DNA of 64,000 bases from Tipula vernalis (taxonomy: Eukaryota; Arthropoda; Insecta; Diptera; Tipulidae), in contig OY282560.1 of assembly GCA_958295665.1 (NCBI GenBank), forward strand, positions 313,515,236 to 313,579,235, read 5' to 3'. Positions 10,681-24,980 of this stretch are shown in pieces (the stretch's first letter is position 1; each line of letters begins with the position of its first letter). The position numbers and the translations under genes are program-made. The notes under the pieces were generated by a model. That model had not been told where the DNA came from, made no database searches, and was given only the letters and a program-made list of their open reading frames with translations.

Positions 10681-13030
10681 GTATTTTCAGTAATAGTTCA
10701 TTCAAAAAAATTGTCCAGCACAAGGAAGATTAACGTAATTTCGAGTTATATATTTTTCAGATGAATAATGTGCTACGGCTAGATGGTCTAGCTGGGCCCA
10801 TAAGTGTCCACTCTTGATGGAACTTTTTGGCATTGTGGATTAATTTAAAATAAACATTTTTAAACAGGAATTCTAAAGTCAAAGCCTTTATCGTCGCATC
10901 GTTCGTTGTAGTTGGTGAAACTTAGCTTTCTTGTTTATTCTTATAGTAAGATGTGTCCAACGATCTATTTTAGGACGTTGTAAACTGCTATTTTATTAAA
11001 GAGGCCTCCTAGAGTTTCAGCAAAGAGTCGCCACTTCCGGTTAGTCGATTTGGACTAAAATTCACTGGGACCTCCCAAGGGAAAGGGCACAGACATACTG
11101 ACGACATACACTAATTCGAAACTCATTTTTTCGGCATCAGGCGACATCGAAACAGTCTGAAATTTTCATGATTGCTATACTTTATATAACCTACGTAAAA
11201 GAAATCAATAATCGTTTAAGAGAAAATAGATGGTATAAGAAAAATTTAGCGAAATGTTACTGGATGTTTGGCTGATTATCCCAATTGTTGATAGTAGTTA
11301 GATTTGCGAAGGTGAAGATCCCATTTGAATTCGTTTGCTTGTAACTCGATTACATTTCCACGTAGAGTTCTCCACACCAACAGAATTGATATTATGTAGC
11401 TATTGGTCGGTTGCTGACATTATCTGATTTTACTTCCTTTTTAGGAATTGGGTGTACTAAGCAGTTTACGGCAAAGCTTGCTGAATGGAGGATGATGGTG
11501 GAATACCATTGGATCCAACTGATTTTTTTACATTGATATGCTTTAGAATCTTAGAGGAGACATGTATCTGAAATATATATGCCCCATTACTGAATATACA
11601 TTTCGAATGTTATAGGAAGTTGAGAGTTTGACGCAAATTGCCGAGAGCTAAATGATTTGCGGGATGATAAAAAGTGGTTTTCCACCTGGACTGTATTGGT
11701 GTCGAATGTGAGTTTTATTGTAGTTTTTATTTAACGGGTTGCAAATAAGACAAATAAAATCACACGAAAAAGAGGAATAACATATGGCACAAATAAGAGA
11801 AGTAAGCTCAGAAGGGAACTACACTTTATTATGTTCTTATATACTCCCTCACAGAACTCAGAAAGAAGCAACAATATCCATAATAAAAATTAAAAATTAC
11901 GAAGAAAGAATGATACAAAAACATGAATTCTTCATGTTCGAAGAAATGGAAAAATGACTGAAGGCGAGCGAAAGCACCAAAAATTTGAACCGATTTCACC
12001 CGCTTCGCTTATTTTTGACGCTTACCATCATGAGAAAACACACTAATACAATAAAAATATTTGACGACACACAATAGCAAAATGTATATTAGACGCCGTG
12101 TACATATATGCAAAATTCTCAATCCTCAATCCTCATTTTGCGACTAAAATCGCTGTCCTGACCAACTGTGAAGCCTAAAATCTTCTTTTATTAGCTTATT
12201 AGTTTTTACTGTTTTATTACTATTCAAAAAATCAGAATTCGCTTCATATCGTCCGCTTTGGATTTTAATGATGCAAACGACAATTACAGGTGTTAATCGA
12301 CCTTGTAAGCCGAGTATAACTTTTGTTTGGCTGCAATGTCAACTTCATACTCGTATGCTACGTTAAATCAGCTCTCATAGCGATTACAATAATTGTTGAT
12401 ATCATAAAAGCTAAATTGTCAACATTTTTGTTTAGAAAACCAGATATGCTTTAAACATTCTGAACAATACAATGATCGGTAGCTGAATATCAATCTTGTA
12501 CATACCTCGGAAGGTCGAAGTAGCGAGCAGAATCATCACATCGGTAGGATCCAATTCTAAACCTTTCACAATTTGCGTTAAAAGATTATGTGGCGGTTCA
12601 CGCAAGTTTTATCTTGCGCATAAATTGATCCGTTCGACACCTCATAATTAATTCATACACGAACAATTAAATAGACAAAATCAATACGCCTACTTTATAG
12701 CAGTCATACCAACGGACAAACCAAAAAACACAAAACGAAATGACATAAACAAAATAAAATTATCAAAGCAGTCTCGTCTCGGATTCTGACACAAACGGAC
12801 GATCCCAAATTACACAACCACGACGCACGCACTAGCGTAATTACAAAATTAAAACAGTCGGCTGACACGCATATTAATCGTGTAGCTTTCAAGTCTCCAC
12901 AACCCCTCTTTTCACAAAAACCATCAGTGTGGTTCAATATTTTTGAACTACTTTTTCAAATCGCAAATATCACGACTGAGGGTACAAAATATTCACATGC
13001 GGTTAGCGCACTCGACCCGCGACTACACAA
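10681..13030. other. No recognisable gene
   Basis: Short frames only, none resembling a protein I know. The last kilobase (12000-13030) is slightly richer in GC and CG dinucleotides and may be the 5' untranslated part or degraded 5' LTR of the gypsy element that becomes readable at 13040. No matching LTR pair was found. Confidence 0.4.
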
Positions 13031-13039
13031 TACGTTCGC

Positions 13040-14533
13040 GGATCTTACACTACTTTTCGCGACGAAGTAATTCGTGTCCTTGACGATTCGAAAAACGCAA
13101 AAATTAACAATATTTTACATGGTCTTTCGCTCGGCGACAAAAAACCGTCACAAATACTAAGTGAATTTAAACTTAACGCTGGTAGTGATTTCGCCGAGAA
13201 AACTATCCAACAACTATGGATGTCGCGTCTACCGCAGCAGGTCCAAATGGTACTCATACCTTTTGAAAACGACGTCGACCCAAGTTTATTGGCTGAACGA
13301 GCCGATGCGGTTTTCGAAACAATGTCGCACTCGCGAGTTAAGGCAATCGATGGAATCATACCACGTCCATTCATTCCGTTAGACTTCCGGAAACAAATTT
13401 TCGCATCATTTCACAACCTTTCGCACCCCGGAATCCAAGCCACAACCAATATTTTAACTAAAAATGTTATCTGGCCCTCGTTACCAAAGGATTCGAAAGT
13501 TTTCACTCAACAATGTGTTCACTGCCAAAAGTCGAATGTTTCAAAGCACACCAAGTCACCTCTCAGCAATTTCACAGTGGCTTCGCAACGTTTTGCAGAA
13601 TTACATCTAGACATCATTGGTCCTTTACCGATTTCTGATATAGCCAACGTTATTGCGTCACGCTAATTGATCGTTTCACACGTTGACCTGAAGCGGTTCC
13701 TCTACCGGACATATCGGCTGCCACTGTAGCGTTCGCCGTTTATTCAACATGGATATCCCGTTTTGGCGTTCCAGTTTTCATTCTTACAGATCAAGGAACC
13801 CAGTTCGAATCCGAACTTTTCAACGAGTTATCTAAATTACTAGGGTTCAAACGAATACGAACCACGGCTTACAATCCTAAATGTAACGGCATGGTTGAGA
13901 GATGGCACCTCACCTCAAGTCTGCCATTATGTGTCACGAGCGAGCCGACTGGACCAACATACTTCCGACAGTCATGTTAGGTAATTGCAAGCTTCATGTG
14001 CGGAGCTAGTTTACGGGACAACAATCCGGTTACCAGGACAATTCCTGGATAACCCGAAATACGGTTCCACAAAGTAATTTTGTGAGACAATTAAAGGATC
14101 ACTTCTCCGAATTAAAACCAACACTTGCATCTCGACATTGCGCCGAAAAAACATTCGTGAGTCAAGAGCTTAAAACTTGCATTCACGTGTCCTTACGCAC
14201 GGATGCAGTTCGTAAATTATTACAACCTCCGTACACTGGTCCGCACACAGGTCAACATCTGCATCGACCGACTTAAGCCTTGTTTTACGACACCTTGGAC
14301 ATCTGACCAACAGTTCCCGACGCAAAGCCCTGACATGTCGTCAGATCAGAGACAGATGGACACCCAGTTAAAAACTAAGTGGGCGAAAAAAACTGTAACG
14401 TTTAGCGAGCCCGGAAAAATCGAACAGTTGCCTCTCCGCTCTGCCAGCGGTCGTCAGTCAAAGACACCGGCGCGTTTTTTGAACTCGTTGTCTCGCTCAG
14501 GCTACGGCTTCGCTGGGGAGGGAGTATTGTAGC
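13040..14533 (+). pseudogene. Gypsy (CsRn1-like) element, gag fused to integrase by deletion
   Basis: Plus-strand coding in three pieces. From about 13053 the frame reads like a gag C-terminal half (HGLSLGDKKPSQIL, LWMSRLPQQVQMVL, LLAERADAVFE). Near 13345-13360 it passes straight into the integrase zinc-binding domain (SHPGIQATTNIL, CVHCQKSN, a HHCC finger) and the start of the core (LHLDIIGPLP). After a frame break near 13665 the core continues with a stop (ISRFGVPVFILTDQGTQFES; YNPKCNGMVERWH), and then the C-terminal region (14082-14276: RHCAEKTFVSQELKTCIHV). Protease, RT and RNase H are absent. A purine tract GGGGAGGGAG (14515-14524) precedes TATTGTAGCG, a likely polypurine tract and 3' LTR start. 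A second, more complete copy of this type lies at 49629-52100. Confidence 0.8.
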
Positions 14534-17639
<3,106 letters not shown>

Positions 17640-18190
17640 AACCGAAAGTAAAAAGTCGATAATGCAGATTACGAAATAAAAGAATGCTGGTTTTCAGGCG
17701 ACACTAAACAGGATACATGAATATTTCAATAAAATCAACCTAAAAAGTGTATATCTGAAGGTAAACCGTTTTTATTTGATTTATCAAAAGCTACCGCAGG
17801 GAAAAAATAAATCATTAAAATTAAATATTTATGTAAGTATCTGTTTAAATTCAAGTTTCCCGTAAGAATTCCGGGAAAATTCGATTTTCCAAAAATCATC
17901 AGAAAATTTGTGTGAAATCACCCTCTAGACTTTTATGTCTGGAGATGGATTGCCTTGATATGATTTGTCAATAGCTATCACTGGAAAATATTTCAATTCA
18001 ACTTTCCTGTAGAAAAACTGGGCAAATTCCATTTTTTAAAATCATTTCAAACATTGTATACAATCAGAGTGTTTTGTCTGGAGATGGATTGGATTGATGT
18101 GACTTGCCCGCTGCTGTCTCAGGGGAAAAATCAGTTCAAGTTTCCCGTTGGAAATCTGTGAAAATTCAATTTTTTTCTGTATTTAAAAAT
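17640..18190 (+). repeat. Dispersed repeat family R, about three tandem units
   Basis: Starts with CCGAAAGTAAAAAGTCGATAATGCAGATTA and then carries about three diverged units of 160-180 bp. Each has AATAAAATCA(G/A)CC, a TCTAGAGTGTTATGTCTGGA-like motif, GATGGATTG-ATTGATGTGATTTG, a TTCAAGTTTCCCGTGGGAAA-like motif and GGAAAATTC. The same modules occur at 22441-22960 (same strand), at 19735-19905 and 22930-23240 (inverted) and at 40925-41185. Non-coding; the family is not one I can name. Confidence 0.65.
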
Positions 18191-18288
18191 ATTTCGATTA
18201 TTTTCAGAGTCCATATATTTGGTTGAACCCGAACCTTTCACTGCCTGATCAAATGTTCTTCTTTGCCCTGCGTTGCTTGGTTGTGGAT

Positions 18289-19476
18289 TTAGATCCATCT
18301 GATTTGAATTTGATTTCTTGTTTTATCTCTTAATTTTTGAAGTTGTTTAGTAGAGAGACCCTTACAATTTATACACTTAGCTGGCACATCTCTCTCTATT
18401 GTACATGCCTCGGTTATATGTTTACCTGAAAATTTTACACATCTCGGATCCCGGCTGCAATATCTTTGGGTGTGATTAAATTCCTGACATTTTTTCCATT
18501 GTGGTATGCGTGTAGTGGTTCTCTTCATTGGTTCAATTTTTCCTGAAGGATTCCTTTTCTTACATTCTCTTTGTTATCGAATACCAGCATAAAAAGACGG
18601 TGTCCCCTTTTACTGAAAGTTTGGTTGCCTTCCTGATTTTCTGTTCTCTCTTTTTTAACAATATTCACATCATCTAGTATTTTAAGACCTGTATTTTGTA
18701 AGACTTCCATTATTTCTTTGGTTGAGCAAGTGTGATGCAAACCTCTTGCCATAACTTTTATAAGTCGAGCCTGTTTTTTGTCCTCATAGGTAAGCCTCTG
18801 ATACTTTTCAGCATTCAACTTAATAGATAAGGTTCTATAAGAATCTGAGTCCAGAGTATTAACTTTCCAAACGTCATTATTATGCGCTGTTACCTTGTAC
18901 TCTTTGTCAGTAACCGATTTCATCAGTGACTGTATTTCTGGGGTACTGATTACGCCCACAATACTTATTAGGGGTGGGGGGGGGGGGGGTTTCTTTCGAT
19001 TGCACCAATTTTAGTGCAATGTTCTTGGTAGATTTACTACCTTTTGGTTCATTGACCTCGGGTTAGACAATTTTCGATTCGGTACTTGTAGTTTCACTAT
19101 CATTTAATTATTCAGCCTCAGGTGACGATTCAACTTTTCTTTACTTACCCTTCCTGGACTGTTTTTTCTTCTATAGGATCCAGTCTGACTCCCTCTCTGA
19201 TTAATCCCTATCAGTGAAATAGTTGAATTTCTCTGGATCAATAGCATCTATTTTGCTAAGTTCTTTTGAGTCCTGATTCTTGTTTAGAAGTTTATTTTCT
19301 CGCTTTAAATATTCGATTTCTTTGCTTAACTTGTCAAATGATTGCTCCATTTTCTGTAGCCTCCCCAACAGATCCATATTTTCCTCTTCTAGGTCAATAG
19401 TACTTTCACTGGACCTAGCTGCTTGCAATGAAAAATTTCCGCCGGAATGTAACGTTTGGCTCTGCTCAGAACCCAA
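18289..19476 (-). pseudogene. Jockey-type non-LTR ORF1 (gag-like RNA-binding protein)
   Basis: Three minus-strand frames make up a gag-like ORF1. The N-terminal part (19476-19201) has a heptad-rich coiled coil around EENMDLLGRLQKMEQSFDKL. The middle (18959-18525) has the PRE_C2HC-type RNA-binding fold (LIKVMARGLHHTCSTKEIME, HRLFMLVFDNKENVRKG). The C-terminus (18528-18289) has CCHC knuckles, several of them damaged (WKKCQEFNHTQRYC, PAKCINCKG). Frame breaks lie at about 18526 and between 18960 and 19200, where there is a poly-G run (18977-18990) and several stops. ORF2 (endonuclease-RT) is absent downstream; the coding stops near 18289 and repeat family R follows. ORF1 normally binds its own RNA. 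It is similar in layout to the ORF1 at 46146-47888, but a different copy. Confidence 0.8.
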
Positions 19477-19734
19477 AAGGCCAGCCTCCGAAGAGGATGG
19501 ATTGTCCAGTTGGCTGACTGGAGTACCACCTGGGATAATACATCTCTCTGTTTTAAGGGGAGGTATTTTATTTCCCTCCTACCCACTAGTTTTAGCTGAT
19601 GAGCATTCCCCTATCCGCCACCGGGAGACGCGCCCGATGGAGGTTCAAGTTTCCCTCATGGGGGAAACTTTAACTGAATTTTTTCCAGCGAAAGCTATTG
19701 ACAATCAATGCAATCCATCTCCCGATATAGCATT

Positions 19735-19905
19735 CTAGAGGCTAATTTAAAAAAAAAATCTAATGGTTTTTGGAAAATCGAATTTTCTCGGATTTCCCAC
19801 GGGAAGCTTCTGAATTTTTTTCCTGCAATATCTATTGACATACACTCTAGAGGCTGATTTTATTCAAATTTTAAATATTTTTTTTTGGTTTCGCGAATTT
19901 TCCAC
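19735..19905 (-). repeat. Repeat family R, inverted unit
   Basis: Contains ATTTCCCACGGGAAGCTTCT and ACTCTAGAGGCTGATTTTAT, the reverse complements of motifs in the units at 17640-18190. The jockey ORF1 thus sits between inverted copies of the R family. Confidence 0.6.
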
Positions 19906-20422
19906 AATTTTCCACGAGTCTTCCGCTATTCAAGCATCTATAGTAATTTTAGGCTAAGCGCTATCACTTAACATTAATATGGTTCTGCATTATCGCCTCT
20001 TTATTTTCTTATCAAAAAGCTTTTATTTATTTGCAATTCACACGCTCTGTTTCAAATTTGATTATACTACTAATGGTTCCTCTTGATGATATCCACACGA
20101 ATATTTCTGCTTGAAATTATCAGCGATTTAAAAGCCTTAAGCACTTGGTTGGGCAATTTTTATAAGAAGTCTTTTCGTTTGTGTTCTACCTAATGTTGCG
20201 AGTTGGAGTTTGGTTCTTAATGCAGTGATTTGCCTTATACGAGTAAGATAAGAATACACCACAAAATTTCTCTATAAAAATTTTGCTCCAGAGAACGTAT
20301 AATTTAGATACCAAACCTCTCTGGAGCGTTATTTTTTTAGTACACGGTAAACCGAGAGGCTAGGATATTGCCATATGAAGTGAAAGTGGAAATCCTTAAT
20401 AAACGCTACTAGTTCATATATA
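19906..20422. other. Unassigned AT-rich spacer
   Basis: No frame, repeat or motif recognised before the TA that flanks the Tc1 element. Confidence 0.4.
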
Positions 20423-22010
20423 CAGTGCTGGTAAAAAAAAATTGGGCAAACATATTTTGTTACAAATTGGAGTCTTTTTTTGCTAAAATTACAAAACTTT
20501 TGAAAGCAATTGGCTTATTGTTTCATTTTAAATACATGTATGACCTAATTTTTTGGAAAAAAAAATTTACCTGCAATTTAGGGGGAAAACCCGAAAAATG
20601 CCAAAATTTTCAAAATACGCTGATTGGAGTTAAAGTAATGGAATAAATTAAACACTTATTATTTAATTTTTTTTTTGTTTTTTACTGATTTATAGAAATT
20701 CTATCTTTAATATTAATATTTTGGTGGACCGCCATTTGCTTTTATTACAGCGATACACCTCTGATTTATTGAATTTGATAAATTTTTCAAAGTCGTAGAA
20801 GGCATGGATTCCCAAATCGTCATTAACAAACTTTTTCAAGCTTGAATTGATGCTGGGCGCTTTCTTGCTACTTCTAGCTTCATTATAGACCAAATATTTT
20901 TTATGGAATTTAAGTCTGGACTGTATGGGGGCCAGCCCAACACATCGATATTTTTTCTTCGAAGTGCTTTTTTACCTTTAAATGAAGAGATAAGAAAAAA
21001 AAAACAAGTTTTTAGCAAATTATTTATGTTTATCTGAAAGGCAATTTTTCTATCTACAATTCAAAATGAATAAATCACAACTTTGGCGCTAAGGCACGGA
21101 GCGTTGTCCTGTTGAAAAATAAATCTGCAAGTCTCGTAAAAAAGCTTTAACATAGAAGGCTCAAATTCGTTATGTAGGACCTGCAGATAAAAAGCTGCTG
21201 TAATTTTGGAACTAATGAAGCACAATCGACCGGTTTAACTTCCAGAAAGGCATCCCGAGACCATAACTTCTTCATTTTTCGGTGGAAGTCTTAAAAGACA
21301 TCCGATGCTAAGCCTCTTGCGAGATTCTCTCCTTATGAGAATGCTTCCATCTCCAACATGCAGCTTGAATTTTGATTCATCGGAGAAAATCACATCATTC
21401 CACATCTCTTGAGCCCAAGAAACATGCTCCTGGGCCCATAGCAAAAGTTTTTTTTTGTCACTCGTAATGTGAACTCAGGCTTGTGGACTGGTTTAAGTGC
21501 TTTCAAACCAGCTTAACCAAGTTTTTTTCTCACTAAGCTGGCTGAAATTTGTTTTCCCGTTGCTCGCTCAAGATCCCCTCTTATGTCCGATGAAGTTTTA
21601 AAACGGTTCCGACGACATTGTAATATTAAAAATTCTAAAATCTCTAAAAATTTATCAAATTCAATGAATCAGAGGTGTATCGCTGTAATAAAAGCAAATG
21701 GCGGTCCAACAAAATATTAATATTAAAGATAGAATTTCTATAAATCAGTAAAAAACAAAAAAAAAATTGAATAATAAGTGTTTAATTTATTCCATTACTT
21801 GAACTCCAATCAGCGTATTTTGGAAATTTTGGCATTTTTCGGGTTTTCCCCCTAAATTGCAGGTAAATTTTTTTTTCCAAAAAATTAGGTCATACATGTA
21901 TTTAAAATGAAACACTAAGCCAATTGCTTTCAAAAGTTTTGTAATTTTAGCAAAAAAAGACTCCAATTTGTAACAAAATATGTTTGCCCAATTTTTTTTT
22001 ACCAGCACTG
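20423..22010 (-). mobile_element. Tc1-like transposon remodelled as a fold-back with 365-bp TIRs
   Basis: Bounded by CAGTGCTGGTAAAAAAAA on the left and its inverse on the right, each flanked by TA (20421-20422 and 22011-22012), as expected for Tc1/mariner insertion. The inverted repeats are very long: 20423-20787 against 21646-22010, equal in length and nearly identical. The left arm includes the 3' end of the transposase gene, so the right arm is an inverted copy of the gene's 3' end in the place where the 5' end should be. This is a fold-back derivative. The matching frames of 73 and 122 codons that start in the two arms are by-products of the duplication. Confidence 0.88.
20690..21620 (-). 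pseudogene. Tc1 transposase, 5' truncated
   Basis: DDE transposase of the Tc1 group, minus strand. Readable parts are a remnant of the second helix-turn-helix region near 21615-21480 (TSSDIRGDLERATGKQISAS, then LKALKPVHKPE), the first catalytic block at 21444-21235 (WNDVIFSDESKFKLHVGDGS) and the last block at 21018-20836 (GWPPYSPDLNSIKNIWSIMK). The conserved PENIW-type glutamate reads K here (SIKNIW), so the catalytic Glu appears lost. The C-terminal end (KFIKFNKSEVYRCNKSKW) lies inside the left TIR. The first helix-turn-helix and the start codon are missing, replaced by the inverted arm. Several frameshifts occur. Not functional. Confidence 0.8.
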
Positions 22011-22078
22011 TATCTATTGGACCATCGTTAAATTGAAGAGTAAATGATCCTATATCTTCTTCTCCAGGTTGCAAAATC

Positions 22079-22258
22079 TGTGACGGTCTTTTTGGCTTGG
22101 CGTATTCCGGTAGATGGTCCCCCCCCCCCAGTTTTTTGCTCACAAGTCGTAACATCTCTAACTACGGTTCTTGGAAGATCACACTAGGTTCGCTGCCCTG
22201 TTTTCTTGTGCAGCGGTTTTGCGTTTGCTTGTATTTCTGCAACACCGATACTGTAAGC
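22079..22258. repeat. 180-bp repeat, copy 1
   Basis: About 97% identical by eye to 34619-34795. Shared landmarks are GACGGTCTTT, GGCTTGGCGTATTCCGGTAG, a poly-C run, TTTGCTCACAAGTCGTAACA and GCAACACCGATACTGTAAGC. Non-coding. The two copies have unrelated flanks, so this is probably a piece of a mobile element or a recent segmental copy. Confidence 0.8.
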
Positions 22259-22440
22259 TTCCCATGAAATAAGTTAGACATCCACATTAGTAGCACACTA
22301 AGGACAGTGTTTTTCATTTAACATTTAAGAATCTCTTCTCTTAGAACAGTTGGGTCTCCATTTGGTTTCTAAACCGATCCCAGCGTGTTTTGGATTCGAC
22401 AGCTACGAGAAGCGTGTCCATTTTAGAGCTATGTTATAGA

Positions 22441-23240
22441 TACTGTTAAAGTTAGCCGAAAGTTGCCAGTGATAATACACATTATGTTAGTCCAGCCGAA
22501 AGTAAAGAGGTGGTATTGCAGATTGTGTAATCCCATCTGAACGTAAAACGTCGATAATGCAGATTATGTTATTAATATTAGATTTAAATGAAAATTTTTG
22601 TAAATTGTATTACGTGGAAAACTTTGTTTAACCTAATCGAGGAAAATATCAGAAAATCAGAAGAATCCATAAAATTGGAATAAAATCAGCCGCTAGAGTG
22701 TATGTCTGAAGTTGAATCGTTTTTATGTGATTTGTCAGCTATCGAATGAACAATTTCTGTTGAAGTTTCCGTGGGAAATCTCGGAAAATTCAAAAAGTTT
22801 CCAGCCGAAAGTAAAAAATGGATGAATAAAATCAGCCTCTAGAGTGTTATGTCTGGAGATGGATTGCATTGATGTGATTTGTCAATAGCTATTTCAGGAA
22901 AAAAATTTAGTTCAAGTTTCCCGTGGGAAATCTCGGAATGTTCCGAGAATTTTTTTCCTGCTATAGCTATTGACAAATCATATAAAAAAGGCTGATTTTA
23001 TTCCAATTTTGTGAATCCTTCTGATTTTCGGATATTTTTCACGACTAGGCTAAACAGTTTTCGACGTAAGACTATTTATAAAAGTTTTTATTGCAATCCA
23101 TGTATCCAATTTACTTTTGGCTGTCAACCACCAAATTGTTTATTTTCGGCTGGACTGTTAATAACATAATCTGCATTATCGACTTTTTACTATCTGCTGG
23201 AAACTTTCGGCTAACTTTAACAGGGTAACAGATAGATTGC
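22441..23240. repeat. Repeat family R, direct units facing inverted units
   Basis: 22441-22960 carries CCGAAAGTAAAGAGG, GTCGATAATGCAGATTATGT and two units with TCTAGAGTGTTATGTCTGGA and TTCCCGTGGGAAATCTCGGA. From about 22930 the orientation flips: CTATAGCTATTGACAAATCA, then TAACATAATCTGCATTATCG and GAAACTTTCGGCTAACTTTA at 23150-23220. The whole forms a loose palindrome of about 800 bp. No coding sequence. Confidence 0.65.
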
Positions 23241-23745
23241 CCAATTGTCTGCTCTCTTCTTAAATTTATTGGACTTTTGTTGGTGACACACACAAGGTCA
23301 AATCTTAGCAAAACTATAGAAGTTCGTAATACAGTTAACAATGGTCTATAGAAGTGATATATTGTCTTGAAGGCTATCTGCAGACACTGACCAAACAGAT
23401 CTGCTCGAATAAACTATTCTATTTTTTATAGGTTAGGATATATTTCTAAACGAGCTTATTGGATCATCTCACGGCTATTCCATTTGGTAGAAACGTAAGT
23501 ATGTTGGAGGGCGCTGCTCTCCATTAAATCATTTGGCTGGAACGTTGGTAGGATCAGGGTTAACTTCTTACTCAGGAGTATTTAATGGTCTTTTATCACC
23601 ATTGAGTCCCTGTATCTTTGAAAACTCTACATTTTTGTCGTTTGGATACTGATTCTTGTGTCTTTTCAATTAGTACCCTGTATCAAGCTTTGCCATAGTG
23701 AAGCCATCCAAATTTATGCACAGTTGTACCTGGAATTTTTCACTT
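23241..23745. other. Unassigned sequence downstream of the Mag-like gypsy
   Basis: May include 3' untranslated sequence or a decayed LTR of the element at 23746-28175. No LTR pair could be matched by eye. Confidence 0.3.
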
Positions 23746-24057
23746 TTATGTTTTCGTTGGTGTTGTTGTTCTAATGTTCTGATGTCGAATTGCATCGAGT
23801 TCGATTCTTAGCTTCAGCTGGATACAATTCTCTGCTGGACTTCTATCATTATTCAAAGGTATGGCACGATACCTTAATAGGATCTCGCGAACCTTGTCGT
23901 AACCGGAGGCACTTTCACCTTCCATTCCTTTTAATTTATTCTTGAACGTTTGAACATAACGTTCCGCTTGTTCGTTTGTAGCTGGATTGCCGGGTGCAAT
24001 ACATTTTTGAATGATTCCTCGTTCCATAGCATTGTCCGAAACAATTATAACAAACAA
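23746..24057 (-). pseudogene. Mag-like gypsy integrase, C-terminal half of the core
   Basis: Integrase joins retroelement cDNA to host DNA. This 103-codon frame has IAPGNPATNEQAERYVQTFK, the region around the third catalytic acid (E of EQAERYVQ), and then ILLRYRAIPLNNDRSPAE, typical of the Mag lineage of Ty3/gypsy. The zinc-binding domain and first catalytic Asp would lie upstream (24060-24400), where the sequence is AT-rich and broken. It is the 3'-most recognisable part of the minus-strand element. Confidence 0.8.
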
Positions 24058-24381
24058 CAGTTTTAAATAGATTTTAATTTTTCAATTATGTCAATTATTT
24101 ATGTCATTTCGGTTGCTGGAGTTTCTGATTTCGATTTCCGGCCATTTTTACTTAGCATCCACCGCAATTAGAAAAAATTATCCATTGTACGGACCTGCGT
24201 AGTCAAGATGGATACGTCTGAAATCCTCTGCTGGTTCTTTTCAATGGCGTGTTTCTCCTTTTCTGGGCTATGTTTGATTTTTTTTATGTACGAATTGCAA
24301 CTTTTGACGAATGATATAACATTGATATCGATGAGCAAGATTATTCCCCCCGGAAAAATTATCTCGCAATAAAGATTGTAT

Positions 24382-24726
24382 TCATTGAGAAGGGATTGTT
24401 TGAGTATTGACACAACTGGGTCGTTGTCTGTCTCTTGTCCGATATTTTTTTCCGATATTTGTAAGTTTAAAAGAACTTATTGTATTTATTGTCTGTATGT
24501 TCATGACAACTGTGTCATCTTCATTTACTGAAACTGCTTTAATCGGTGCTCTCGAAAAACAATTCACATTTTCACAAAAAAGGCAGCAATCAACTGGATG
24601 TATCGAAGGTAAGTTCATATCTGATTTAAAAATATGTGTCAACAGTTTGTTATCCGTTACTAGCTTCAACTTTAGCCCATATAGGTACGTGTATAATCTT
24701 TTGAGAGTGATTGGACTTGTTCCCAC
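24382..24726 (-). pseudogene. Gypsy RNase H remnant
   Basis: A 114-codon frame between RT and integrase. The only convincing motif is LKLVTDNKLLTHIF, which corresponds to the end of the retroelement RNase H domain (a TDH-type Asp followed by LxxIF). The rest agrees with position more than sequence. The preceding RNase H start is out of frame. Confidence 0.55.
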
Positions 24727-24980
24727 CTGGATGACTACGATAATATCCCAACTATTCCAACTGAACTTACATCACACGAAACAATTAAAGGCAATGCTGG
24801 ATCGAATGTCAATAAAACTTGATCACTTGCTACTTGTTTTCTCGGAGGCGGCGCTTCTAAAGCTTTCTTTACTTTTTCTGGTGTTTTTGAAACTTGGTTT
24901 TGCTTAATCTATTATCCAAGATAATTGATCTTTGTCTGGAAGAATTTGCATTTTTGGCATTAAAGTGAAGATTGTATTTT

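Noticed and set aside
20425..20646. Similar frames of 73 and 122 codons starting at 20425 (plus strand) and 22155 (minus strand).
   Set aside because: They are the two inverted arms of the Tc1 fold-back; the apparent conservation comes from the duplication.
24407..24907. A 166-codon plus-strand frame with hydrophobic stretches, like a membrane protein.
   Set aside because: It is antisense to the RNase H and RT region of the minus-strand Mag-like gypsy and has no homology of its own.
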